A stretch of DNA of 64,000 nt, taken from Hexactinellida sp. DTS-2022. Lineage: Eukaryota > Porifera > Hexactinellida. This document shows positions 1-15,000 of the stretch, in pieces (the first letter of the stretch is position 1; each line of letters starts with the position of its first letter). Under the pieces are notes generated by a model that was not told the origin of the DNA, searched no databases, and was given only the letters and a program-made list of their open reading frames with translations. Location of the stretch: the NCBI GenBank assembly GCA_028753945.1, contig JAPNXP010000009.1, positions 1,674,001-1,738,000 on the forward strand. The letters run 5' to 3'. The translations under genes were made by a program, and so were the position numbers.

Positions 1-3000
1 ACTGTATGTAATTCTTTGAAGTTATCTCTGCCGTGCCTGACTCCACTTGAACAGGTTTGCCTGTCTGTTGACAGTTGGGTTGTCTGAGACTGACTGCGAC
101 CTTCTTCTCCTCACTGACTGGCAGAGATAGCCTCAGAATGCACGTGATGGCATCTCTCTTGGCGTTCTTGATTGTCGTGAGTGTGTTGTAGGAGAGCTGT
201 TTGGAAGAGCTTATCCATCCCTCCTGCGTGTTGGTCACTGCTTCTGCCGGCTTGTACTTTATGCGAATCTGTTTAATGCAAGAATACATATTAGAGTATC
301 GTTGTTGTTGTTGTTGTTGTTGTTGCATTGGTTATACTCACTTCTGGATCTGCTCCCAATGAGACAACAAGCTCCTCGGAGGGTGCTACGTTTTCCACTT
401 TCGACTTTGCTATGAAATTGTTGTTTAGAAAGACAGAACTATTCCCTGCCAGCAGAGGGTAGTTGGTGTCGTTCTTGACTCGAGCAGTGAGGTAGCAGTG
501 GTCACTCATCTCAGGCACACACACGTGCTCCAGAGTCGGCTCTAAGTCGATGACGGTTACTGCCACCTAACGTTGTTGAACGAACTGTGTAATAGTAACA
601 ACTTATTGCAAATTTGCAATGTATTATTCAAAATCTTTTGGTGGTAACTTATTGATTTATTTTACATAATTTTTAATTTACAACAAACATACAAGTTCAG
701 AATTAAACGGCGAAATGGATTTCATTCTCTCAGTAATAATTACAACTTTTGCCAGATTGCAAATTTTATATCGTTTTATCTCGTTTTATCTCGTTAAACT
801 ATAGAGAACTGTAATACGTATTAGCAAAGTTGTTTTAAATCAACTAGTGTATTCAGGTTACAACAAACGATTATCTAGCACTAGCAGTTGAAATCTGGAT
901 TAAACAAACTAAAAGCATTGTAGTTTTGTATGTATCTTATATATTAAATCACAATGATTTGTTTTTTACTGTGCCGACTATACTATAGTATAGTGGCCCA
1001 GTATTAGAATCACTGCCTTTATTATTATTATTATTACTGTGCCGACTATACTATAGTATAGTGGCCCAGTATTAGAATCACTGCCTTTATTACTGTGCCG
1101 ACTATACTATAGTATAGTGGCCCAGTATTGGAATCACTGCCTTTATTATTATTATTACTGTGCCGACTATACTATAGTATAGTGGCCCAGTATTGGAATC
1201 ACTGCCTTTATTATTATTTTTATTATTATTATTATTTCTCCGTAGCAGGTGCCCTGGCCACACCTGTAAACATAGAGGGCTGAAACTTGGCATGTAGATT
1301 CGGAGTCGACGTCTAATTTGCACCTGGGGTTACGATTTTGTATTAACAAATTTTTGACACATCTTTAACACCTTTCAAAATTTGTCTGGTCCATAACTCA
1401 AAAAATGTTTTACTAAACCCCAAAATTTTATTTCATATTTAGATTCATCTTAAAATTCTGCGTCTGACGGGAGTAGAAAATTTTTTAAAATTGGTTTAAT
1501 TTCTGCCATAAATGGGGGTTGAAATTCCTTTGTTTACTCAACACTTCAATTTCAATAAAACTGTGAAATCCAATTCCATTGTTTCAACTTGTAATAATTA
1601 TATTGATTTAACTTGTTAAATCTTACTCTATTGATTCAACTTGCGATAATTAAATTGATTTAACTTATAAATTGCAGCTGGCTTCTATTTAATTTACCAT
1701 ACAATGGATTAAATAAAATAATATAATATAAGGAATTTGTTGACTTAATTCAACTCAACCGTGGATAACAATGCTAATATAAATAACTAATAATATAATT
1801 TATTATCAATACATAATGAATGAATGGCATTAAACTCAAGATGGTTTATGATAGAAACAAACTTCAAATTTATCTACCGTTCCTTGTGGGCCCGGACCAA
1901 TTAACAAATGCTTCTTCACACCTTGGGCGTTGATGACTTGGCGAAAAAAAATCCAAAATTGCAGCTTGCGCCGACAGCATGTTCCTTTGGAGGCACTATC
2001 AATAAACAACCAACAAAATATAGTGCCACCAAAGGAACATGCGTCGGCACAGGGTGCAATTTTGGATTTTTTTATTATTATTATTATTTCTCCGTAGCAG
2101 GTGCCCTGGCCACACCTGTAAACATAGAGGGCTGAAACTTGGCATGTAGATTCGGAGTCGACGTCTAATTTGCACCTGGGGTTACGATTTTGTATTAACA
2201 AATTTTTGACACATCTTTAACACCTTTCAAATTTTGTCTGCTCCATAACTCAAAAAATGTTTTACTAAACCCCAAAATTTTATTTCACATTTGGATTCGC
2301 CATAAAATTCTGCGTCTGATGGGAGAAGAAATTTTTCAATAAAGGGGTCAATTTCTGCCATAAATGGGGGTTGAAATTTCTTTGTTTACTGACACTTCAA
2401 TTTCAGTAAAGTGTTAAATCTAATTCTATTGTTTCAACTTGTAATAATTATATTGATTTAACTTGTTAAATCCTACTCTAGTGATTCAACTTGCGATAAT
2501 TATATTGATTTAACTAATAAATTACAGCTGGCTTCTATTTAATTCTAGTATTACTATACAATTGATTAAATTAAATAATATAATATAAGGAATTTGTTGA
2601 CTCAACTCAACCAACCATGGATAACATTGCTAAAATAAATAACTAATAATATAATTTATTATCGATACATAATGAATGAATGGCATTAAACTAAAGATGG
2701 TTTATGATAGAACCGTTAAGATTTTACATTCCACAACAACGACAGATTAAGTGATTATATTTATTTCGGCGAGAATATTCTTGCACAATTAATGACTGAC
2801 TTAATTAATTATAATTAATTCATTTTGTATTTAACTTATAGACGGTTCCAAATAGATTATTGGGTTATCGAGTGCGTGGAATTCAAATATTATAGTGAAA
2901 TTCAATTTAAATTAATAATAATTGCAAATAATTGAACTTAATTTATTTTGCTGTATATCCCTCGTCTGGCTAGGAATGTAAAATTGAAACTGAAAGTTAA

Positions 3001-6000
3001 TTGAATTTCAATTGAAAGTGAAAGTGAAAGTGGGGTTTTTCTATTTATACCTTTTACCCCAAGCCAGCCGAGGGATATAATAATGGTGTTAAATAATAAA
3101 TAAATAAATTAAATATTTATACTAATTAGATAAATTTCATTAATCTCAGAGATGATACAAGATAGAAACAAACTTTCAATTTATCAATTGGTCCTTATGC
3201 CAGGTACCACCTATACAAGTGGCTCTTGACACCTTGAGGTGATGATGACATCGTTAAAAAAATGTATTTTTACAATTTTTTTAATTCGACATTTAAGGGT
3301 AATCTGTATTGATATTCGGGCGTTCACGGTGAATCTCAGAATTGCATAATTTACTACTAGGAATACTCTAGATGAGATAGAGATTGACTTCTAAGATTTT
3401 TTTTTCTTAATTTTCAATCAAGATGGTGTTTTTTAATAAAATAAGACGTCGACTTCCTTATATGGGCATGACATTTTTTCAAAAATTGTTGAATCTTTTC
3501 GAATTTTTGAACATATTATTATGAGACTATTTCCTCTCAGTAATAATTTTAATTTTATTTATTTTTGCAGAAGAAACGATGCTAAAGGGCATTTTTTCAA
3601 AATAATCATAAAACGCAGTCGTGGACTAAACTATCGTTATAAAATGTTAGAAGAAAAATTTTTCAATTCTAGTTCAAGGGTCTGAGGATGTATCATGTGT
3701 TACCCCAGAGAAATTTTTTGACTTTCTGATTATTATTTTTGGTTTTATAAGCATTCTAAGGCTGCGGCCCACGAATTTTTCCGAATTTCAACATCAAAAG
3801 AGGTGATAAAATTCTACACTGCCATATATTGTTCCCAAAATTAAAAATTTCGGAATCTACAGGTCAAAATATACAGGTTCACGTCAAAAAGTTCAGGAAT
3901 ATGTCAAAAATTAGGAAATTAGGGGCATAAAAGAATATGAAGGGTATGCAAGTACCCGGTGATCATATATTACTGTGGGAAATTGAACAGCAGAATAATT
4001 CTGTTATTCTTCATAAAAATGCGCCAGCTTCTTATCTATGCGTAGCATTTGTTTTCAACACTTTTACAATATTATATCATGAGTTATGACCAATTTATGA
4101 CTATGGTTTTGTCTGTTTTGTCATATTTTCACACCTCAAGGCCCTCAAATATACAATAATGATGTATTATATAAAACACCAATTTGGTAATACAAATATG
4201 GAAATAGCATTTGCGCACAAAATGAGACGTTACACAACACGATCCAATCATTATTCGATAAGTTATGGACTTTTGGGCCACAGAAGGGGGCAAAAAATCT
4301 GACATTTCACACCTGTTGATATTTCAGAAACGCTTTGAGATAAAATGATCATAGGCATTAGAAAATACTGTAAATACCTGACTTGCTATACGTTTATAAT
4401 ACATTTTAGGACTCTAAGTGTCACACTTTTTAACATGACCATATATGGTAATTTGATGTGCCCAATTTTGATGACGAATCAAATTTTGTAACTCTTGATC
4501 TCTGGACAGCAGAGACTAGCTCTAAAATTCTAGTCACATCATGATACTATTTCTTACTCATTGGATAAACTTTTGGGATTATATTCTAATTCGAATGATG
4601 TGTTCAGATTTCAAATGCCCAAATATGGTGGTGTCAAAGTGGCAATATGTTAAAAAGCTGACAAAAATCCAACTTCTGATCCAAATGAGATAGAGCTTAG
4701 CTCTAAATTGGTAAAAATAGTCTAATTCAATTTCAAATGACATTATCTATTTTATGCAGTTTAGGAACTCCTTTTCCTCGCACTTTCATATTCTGGACTC
4801 AGCCACTTCGACACAAATTAATTAAATGCTAATTATGAAGGTGTAAAAAAAGACCATTTGGGCATATGGATGTAAAAAAGTGAATTTTTATTCTAGAGAG
4901 TCAAACCTTTTTTTAAAATGCTCAGTATATGTAGGCGCATGTTTTAAAAGCGGGCAGTTTTGGCAATATAATACAAAAAAATTGAATTAGTATACTTTTA
5001 ATGAAAAATAGTGGTTTTTTTTTGACCAATTTCACAAAAATGACAATAACATAGAGTAGATTAAAGAAAAAGCATATTTCGGTTCGATTTAAAACATTGA
5101 GTATTGACTCAGGTATATTTTATAATTGACATGTTTCGCGCTAAAAACTAACATAAATTTTTTTTTTAAATATTTGGCTAGTATGGATTAGGCCTATATT
5201 GACATTGTCTAGTTCATAACTAAGAATATATACATAGTAGAACTCTAATATTTTCAGGGATATCTTAGATATATTAGTACTATCCAAAAACGCAATAAAA
5301 ACATTAGGTCGTCGGGTGTCAAAATATCAGTACAGAGCACCCTTAAAATGGGTTAGTTGATGTTGGGTGATGACCCAACACTCACATAAAAAATGCTGAG
5401 TCATCAGCTATTATATTCTATTCAAACTTGAATATCTCTAAAATTAAGTGAACTAAATGGAAACTTCCACCACTCTAAGGATCGATGCCTTCTGTAACAC
5501 CTTTTTGAAATAATTTAACACCTTCATAGTGATGATGACATGGTGAAAAAAAATCCAAAATTGCAGCTGTGCCGACAGCATGTTTCATTGGAGGCACTAT
5601 CAATAAGCCACCACCAAAATATAGTGCCACCAAAGGAACATGCGTCGGCACAGGCTGCAATTTTGGATTTTTTTTATTATTATTTTTATTATTACTGTGC
5701 CGACTATACTATAGTATAGTGGCCCAGTATTAGAATCACTGCCTTTATTATTATTTTTTTTTTTTTCTCCGTAGACGGTGCCCTGGCCTGAGCTTTATAG
5801 TTGATGGGCTGAAACTTGGCATGTAGGTGCGATGGGACCGTCTAATTTGCACCTAGGGTTACGATTATTGATTAACAAATTTTTGACACATCTTTAACAC
5901 CTTTCAAAATTTGTCTGGTCCATAACACAAAATATGTTTTACTAAACCCCAAAATTTTATTTCACATTTGGATTCACCATAAAATTCTGCGTCTGATGGG

Positions 6001-9000
6001 AGAAGAAAACTTTCAATAAAGAGTTTTATTTCTGCCATAAATGGGGGTTGAAATTTCTTTGTTTACTCACACTTCAGTTTCAGTATAACTGTTAAATCTA
6101 ATTCCATTGTTTCAACTTGTAATAATTATATTGATTTAACTTGTTAAATCTTACTCTATTGATTCAACTTGCGATAATTTAATTGATTTAACTTATAAAT
6201 TGCAGCTGGCTTCTATTTAATTTACCATACAATGGATTAAATAAAATAATATAATATAAGGAATTTGTTGACTTAATTCAACTCAACCGTGGATAACAAT
6301 GCTAATATAAATAACTAATAATATAATTTATTATCAATACATAATGAATGAATGGCATCAAACTCAAGATGGTTTAAGATAGAAACAAACTTCAAGTTTA
6401 TCTACCGTTCCTTGTGACCCGGACCAATTAACAAATGCTTCTTCACACCTTGGGCGTTGATGACTTGGCGAAAAAAAATCCAAAATTGCAGCCTGCGCCG
6501 ACAGCATGTTCCTTTGGAGGCACTATCAATAAACAACCAACAAAATATAGTGCCACCAAAGGAACATGCGTCGGCACAGGGTGCAATTTTGGATTTTTAC
6601 TGTGCCGACTATACTATAGTATAGTGGCCCAGTATTGGAATCACTGCCTTTATTATTTTTACTGTGCCGACTATACTATAGTATAGTGGCCCAGTATTAG
6701 AATCACTGCCTTTATTTTTATTATTTTTTTTTTCTCCGTAGACGGTGCCCTGGCCAGAGCTTAATTGTTGATGGGCTGAAACTTGGCATGTAGGTGCGAT
6801 GGGACCGTCTAATTTGCACCTGGGGTTACGATTTTTCGTTAACAAATTTTTGACACATCTTTAACACCCTTAAAAATTTGTCTGGTCCATAACTCAAAAT
6901 ATGTTTTACTAAACCCCCAAATTTTATTTCATATTTGGATTCGCCATAAAATTCTGCGTCTGATGGGAGAATAAATTTTCCAATAAAGGGGTCAATTTCT
7001 GCCATAAATGGGGGTTGAAATTTCTTTGTTTACTCACACTTCAATTTCAGTAAAGTGTTAAATCTAATTCTATTGTTTCAACTTGTAATAATTATATTGA
7101 TTTAACTTGTTAAATCCTACTCTAGTGATTCAACTTGCGATAATTATATTGATTTAACTTGTTAAATCCTACTCTAGTGATTCAACTTGCGATAATTATA
7201 TTGATTTAACTTATAAATTCCAGCTGGCTTCTATTTAATTGTAGCATTACTATACAATGGATTAAATTAAATTAATTTATATAAGGAATTTGTTGACTTT
7301 ACTCAACTCACCGTGGATAACATTGCTAAAATAAATAACTAATAATTTAATTTATTATCAATAAGTAATGAATGGCATTAAACTAAAGATGGTTTATGAT
7401 AGAACCGTTAACATTTTACATTCCACAACAACGACAGATAAAGTGATTATATTTATTTCGCGAGAATATTCTTGCACAATTAATGTACTGACGTAATTTA
7501 TTATAATTAATTCCTTTTGTATTTAACTTATAGACGGTTCCAATTGGATTATTGGGGTTATCGAGTGCGCTGAATTCAAATATGATAGTGAAATTCGATT
7601 TAAATTAATAATAAGTGCAAATAATTGAACTTTATTTATTTTGCTGTACATAATAATGATGTTAAATTATTAATTTATTAATTAAATATTTATACTAATT
7701 AGCTAAATTTCATTAATCTCAGAGATGATACAAGATAGAAACAAACTTTCAATTTATCAATTGGTCCTTATGCCACGTACCACCTATACAAGTGAGTCTT
7801 GACACCTTGAGGTGATGATGACATCGTCAAAAAAATGTATTTTTACAATTTTGTGAATTCGATATTTAAAATGGGTTATTTGAAGTTGGGTGAAGACCCA
7901 ATACTCACATAAAAAATGCTGAGTCATCAGCTATTATATTCTACTCAAACTTGAATATCTCTAAAATGAAGTGAACTAAATGGAAACTTCCGCCACTCTA
8001 AGGGTCGATGCCTTCTGTAACACCTTTTGATATATTTTAACACCTTCATAGTGATGATGACATGGCGAAAAAAAATCCAAAATTGCAGTTGTGCTGACAG
8101 CATGTCCCATTGGAGGCACTATCAATAAACCACCACCAAAATATAGTGCCACCAAAGGAACATGCGTCGGCACAGCTGCAATTTTGGATTTTTTTTATTT
8201 ATATTATTATTATTATTTCTCCGTAGCAGGTGCCCTGGCCACACCTGTATACATAGAGGGCTGAAACTTGGCATGTAGATTCGGAGTCGACGTCTAATTT
8301 GCACCTGGGGTTACGATTTTTTATTAACAAATTTTTGACACATCTTTAACACCTTTCAAAATTTGTCTGGTCCATAACTCAAAAATTGTTTTACTAAACC
8401 CCCAAATTTTATTTCACATTTGGATTCGCCATAAAATTCTGCGTCTGATGGGAGAAGAAGTTTTTCAATAAAGGGATCAATTTCTGCCATAAATGGGGGT
8501 TGAAATTTCTTTGTTTACTCACACTTCAATTTCAGTAAAGCTGTGAAATCTAATTCCATTGTTTCAACTTGTAATAATTATATTGATTTAACTTGTTAAA
8601 TCCTACTCTAGTGATTCAACTTGCGATAATTATATTGATTTAACTTATAAATTCCAGCTGGCTTCTATTTAATTCTAGTATTACTATACAATGGATTAAA
8701 TAAAATATTATAATATAAGGAATTTGTTGACTCAACTCAACCAACCATGGATAACATTGCTAAAATAAATAACTAATAATATAATTTATTATCAATACAT
8801 AATGAATGAATGGCATTAAACTCTTGATGGTTTATGATAGAAACTAACTTCAAATTTATCTACCGTTCCTTGTAACTCCGACCAATTAACAAATGGTTCT
8901 TCACACCTTGGGCGTTGATGACTTGGCGAAAAAAAATACAAAATTGCAGCCTGCGCCGACAGCATGTTCCTTTGGAGGCACTATCAATAAACCACCAACA

Positions 9001-12000
9001 AAATATAGTGCCACCAAAGGGACATGCGTCGGCACAGGCTGCAATTTTGTTATTATTATTATTATTATTTTTTCTCCGTAGACGGTGCCCTGGCCTGAGT
9101 TTTATAGTTGATGGGCTGAAACTTGGCATGTAGGTGCGTATGGACCGTCTAATTTGCACCTGGGGTTACGATTTTTTATTAACAAATTTTTGACACATCT
9201 TTAACACCTTTCAAAATTTGTTAGGTCCATAGCTAGAAAAATGTTTTACTAAACCCCCAAATTTTATTTCACATTTGGATTCACCATAAAATTCTGCGTC
9301 TGATGGGAGAAGAAAATTTGTTAAAATTGGTTTAATTTCTGCCATAAATGGGGGTTGAAATTCCTTTGTTTACTCAACACTTCAATTTCAATAAAACTGT
9401 GAAATCTAATTCCATTGTTTCAACTTGTAATAATTATATTGATTTAACTTGTTAAAGCTTTCACTATTGTTTCAACTTGCGATAATTAAATTGATTCAAC
9501 TTATAAATTCCAGCTGGCTTCTATTTAATTCTAGTATTACTATACAATGGATTAAATAAAATAATATAATATAAGGAATTTGTTGACTAAACTCAAATCA
9601 CCGTGGAAAACATTGCTAAAATAACTAACTAATAATATAATTCATTATCAATACATAATGAATGAATGGCATTGAACTCTAGATGGTTTATGATAGAAAC
9701 AAACTTCAAATTTATCTACCGTTCCTTGTGACTCGGACCAAATAACAAATGCTTCTTCACACCTTGGGCGTTGATGACTTGGCGAAAAAAAATCCAAAAT
9801 TGCAGCCTGCGCCGACAGCATGTTCCTTTGGAGGCACTATCAATAAACAACACAAAAATAGAGTGCCACCAAAGGAACATGCGTCGGCACAGGGTGCAAT
9901 TTTGGATTTTTTTTTTTTTTTTTTTTTTCTCCGTAGACGGTGCCCTGGCCTGAGCTTTATAGTTGATGGGCTGAAACTTGGCATGTAGATGCGATGGGAC
10001 CGTCTAATTTGCACCTGGGGTTACGATTTTTGATTAACAAATTTTTGACACATCTTTAACACCTTTCAAAATTTGTCTGGTCCATAACTCAAAATATGTT
10101 TTACTAAACCCCCAAATTTTATTTCACATTTGGATTCACCATAAAATTCTGCGTCTGATGGGAGAAGAGAACTTTTAATAAAGATTTTTATTTCTGCCAC
10201 AAATGTGGTTTGAAATTTCTTTGTTTACTCACACTTCAATTTCAGTAAAACTGTGAAATCTAATTCCATTTTTCAACTTGTAATAATTATATTGATTTAA
10301 CTTGTTAAATCTTTCACTATTGTTTCAACTTGCGATAATTAAATTGATTCAACTAATAAATTCCAGCTGGCTTCTATTTAATTCTAGTATTACTATACAA
10401 TGGATTAAATAAATTATAATAATATAAGGAATTTGTTGACTCAACTCAACCAACCGTGGATAACATTGCTAAAATAAATTCCTGATAATATATTTTATTA
10501 TCAATACATAATGAATGAATGGCATTAAACTCTTGATGGTTTATGATAGAAACTAACTTCAAATTTATCTACCGTTCCTTGTAACTCCGACCAATTAACA
10601 AATGGTTCTTCACACCTTGGGCGTTGATGACTGGGCGAAAAAAAATCCAAAATTGCACCCTGTGCTGACAGCATGCTCCTTTGGAGGCACTATCAATAAC
10701 CAACCAATAAAATATAGTGCCACCAAAGGAACATGCGTCGGCACAGGGTGCAATTTTGGATTTTTTTTTTTTCTCCGTAGACGGTGCCCTGGCCAGAGCT
10801 TTATAGTTGATGGGCTGAAACTTGGCATGTAGTTGCGGAGGGACCGTCTAATTTGCACCTGGGGTCACGATTTTTGATTAAGAAATTTTTGACACATCTT
10901 TAACACCTTTCAAATTTTGTCTGGTCCATAACTCAAAAAATGTTTTACTAAACCCCCAAATTTTATTTCATATTTGGATTCACCATAAAATTTTGCGTCT
11001 GATGGGAGAAGAAAACTTTTAATAAAGAGTTTTATTTCTGCCATAAATGGGGGTTGAAATTTCTTTGTTTACTCACACTTCAATTTCAGTAAAACTGTGA
11101 AATCTAATTCCATTGTTTCAACTTGTAATATTTATATTGATTTAAGTTGTTAAATCTTACTCTATTGATTCAACTTGCGATAATTAAATTGATTTAACTT
11201 ATAAATTGCAGCTGGCTTCTATTTAATTTACCATACAATGGATTAAATAAAATAATATAATATAAGGAATTTGTTGACTTAATTCAACTCAACCGTGGAT
11301 AACAATGCTAATATAAATAACTAATAATATAATTTATTATCAATAAGTAATGAATGAATGGCATTAAACTAAAGATGGTTTATGATAGAACCGTTCAGAT
11401 TTTACATTCGACAACAACGACAGATAAAGTGATTATATTTATTTCGCGAGAATATTCTTGCACAATTAATGTACTGACGTAATTTATTATAATTAATTCC
11501 TTTTGTATTTAACTTATAGACGGTTCCAATTGGATTATTGGGGTTATCGAGTGCGCTGAATTCAAATATGATAGTGAAATTCGATTTAAATTAATAATAA
11601 GTGCAAATAATTGAACTTTATTTATTTTGCTGTACATAATAATGGTGTTAAATTATTAATTTATTAATTAAATATTTATACTAATTGGCTAAATTTCATT
11701 AATCTCAGAGATGATACAAGATAGAAACAAACTTTCAATTTATCAATTGGTCCTTATGCCACATACCACCTATACAAGTGAGTCTTGACACCTTGAGGTG
11801 ATGATGACATCGTCAAAAAAATGTATTTTTACAATTTTGTGAATTAAATAATTCGCATGGGTTGGTTGGAGTTGGGTGAATACCCAATACGCACTTTAAA
11901 AATGCTGAGTCATCACATATTATATTCTAATGAAACTTGAATATCTCTCAAATGAAGTGAGCTAAATGGAAACTTCCACCACTCTAAGGGTCGATGCCTT

Positions 12001-15000
12001 CTATAACACCTTTTTGAAATAATTTACACCTTCATAGTGATGATGACATGGCGAAAAAAAAATCCAAAATTGCACCCTGTGCCGAAAGTATGTTCCTTTG
12101 GAGGCACTATCAATAAACCACCATCAAGATATAGTGCCACCAAAGGAACATGCGTCGGCACAGGGTGCAATTTTGGATTTTTTTTACTGTGCCGACTATA
12201 CTATAGTATAGTGGCCCAGTATTGGAATCACTGCCTTTATTATTACTGTGCCGACTATACTATAGTATAGTGGCCCAGTATTGGAATCACTGCCTTTATT
12301 TTTATTTTTATTATTATTTTTTCTCCGTAGACGGTGCCCTGGCCAGAGCTTTATAGTTGATGGGCTGAAACTTGGCATGTAGTTGCGGAGGGACCGTCTA
12401 ATTTGCACCTGGGGTCACGATTTTTGATTAAGAAATTTTTGACACATCTTTAACACCTTTCAAATTTTGTCTGGTCCATAACTCAAAAATTGTTTTACTA
12501 AACCCCCAAATTTTATTTCATATTTGGATTCACCATAAAATTTTGCGTCTGATGGGAGAAGAAAACTTTTAATAAAGAGTTTTATTTCTGCCATAAATGG
12601 GGGTTGAAATTTCTTTGTTTACTCACACTTCAATTTCAGTAAAACTGTGAAATCTAATTCCATTGTTTCAACTTGTAATATTTATATTGATTTAAGTTGT
12701 TAAATCTTACACTATTGTTTCAACTTGCTACAATTATATTGATTTAACTTGTGAATTCCAGCTGGCTTCTATTTAATTCTAGTATTACTATACAATGGAT
12801 TAAATAAATTATAATAATATAAGGAATTTGTTGACTCAACTCAACCAACCGTGGATAACATTGCTAAAATAAATTCCTGATAATATATTTTATTATCAAT
12901 ACATAATGAATGAATGGCATTAAACTCTTGATGGTTTATGATAGAAACTAACTTCAAATTTATCTACCGTTCCTTGTAACTCCGACCAATTAACAAATGG
13001 TTCTTCACACCTTGGGCGTTGATGACTGGGCGAAAAAAAATCCAAAATTGCACCCTGTGCTGACAGCATGCTCCTTTGGAGGCACTATCAATAACCAACC
13101 AATAAAATATAGTGCCACCAAAGGAACATGCGTCGGCACAGGGTGCAATTTTGGATTTTTTATTTTTTCTCCGTAGACGGTGCCCTGGCCACACCTATTT
13201 ACATAGAGGGCTGAAACTTGGCATGTAGGTTCGGAGTCGACTTCTAATTTGCACCTGGGGTTACGATTTTTGATTAACAAATTTTTGACACATCTTTAAC
13301 ACCTTTCAAAATTTGTCTGGTCTATAACTCAAAATATCTTTTACTAAACCCCCAAATTTTATTTCACATTTGGATTCACCATAAAATTCTGCGTCTGATG
13401 GGAGAAGAAAATTTGTTAAAATTGGTTTAATTTCTGCCATAAATGGGGGTTGAAATTCCTTTGTTTACTCACACTTCAATTTCAGTAAAACTGTGAAATC
13501 TAATTCCATTGTTTCAACTTGTAATAATTATATTGATTTGACTTGTTAAATCTTTCACTATTGTTTCAACTTGCGATAATTAAATTGATTCAACTTATAA
13601 ATTCCAGCTGGCTTCTATTTATTGTAGTATTACGATACAATGGATTAAATAAAATATTATAATATAAGGAATTTGTTGACTTAATTCAACTTAACCGTGG
13701 ATAACATTGCTAAAATAAATAACTAATAATATAATTTATTATCAATACATAATGAATGAATGGCTTTAAACTCAAGATGGTTTATGATAGAACCGTTAAG
13801 ATTTCACATTCCACAACAACGACAGATTAAGTGAATATATTTATTTCGGCGAGAATATTCTTGCACAATTAATGTACTGACGTAATTAATTATAATTAAT
13901 TCCTTTTGTATTTAACTTATAGACGGTTCCAATTGGATTATTGGGGTTATCGAGTGCGTGGAATTCAAACATTATAGTGAAATTCAATTTAAATTAATAA
14001 TAATTGCAAATAATTGAACTTAATTTATTTTGCTGTATATAATAATGGTGTTAAATAATTAATACATTAATTAAATTTTTATGCTAATTAGCTAAATTTC
14101 ATTAATCTCAGAGATGATACAAGATATACACAAACTTTCAATTTATCAATTGGTCCTTATGCCAGGTACCACCTATACAAGTGGGTCTTGACACCTTGAG
14201 GTGATGATGACATCGTTAAAAAAATCCATTTTTACAATTTTTTTAATTCGACATTTAAAATGGGTTAGTTGGTGTTGGGTGATGACCCAACACTCACATA
14301 AAAAATGCTGACTCAGCACTTATTATATTCTACTGAAACTTGAATATCTTTGAAACGAAGTGAGCAAAATGGAAACTTCCACGACTCTAAGGGTCGTTGC
14401 CTTCTGAAACACCTTTCTGAAATAATTTAACACCTTCATAGTGATGATGACATGGCGGAAAAAAAATCCAAAATTGCAGCCTGCGCCGACAGCATGTTCC
14501 TATGGAGGCACTATCAATAAACCACCACCAAAATATAGTGCCACCAAAGGAACATGCGTCGGCACAGGCTGCAATTTTGGATTTTATTTTTATTACTGTG
14601 CCGACTATACTATAGTATAGTGGCCCAGTTCTAATCTTACTGCCTTTATTATTATTTTTATTTATATTTTTTTTTTCTCCGTAGACGGTGCCCTGGCCTG
14701 AGCTTTATAGTTGATGGGCTGAAACTTGGCATGTAGGTGCGATGGGACCGTCTAATTTGCACCTGGGGTTACGATTTTTGATTAACAAATTTTTGACACA
14801 TCTTTAACACCTTTCAAAATTTGTCTGGTCCATAACACAAAATATGTTTTACTAAACCCCCAAATTTTATTTCACATTTGGATTCACCATAAAATTCTGC
14901 GTCTGATGGGAGAAGAAAACTTTCAATAAAGAGTTTTATTTCTGCCATTAATGGGGGTTGAAATTTCTTTGTTTACTCACACTTCAGTTTCAGTATAACT

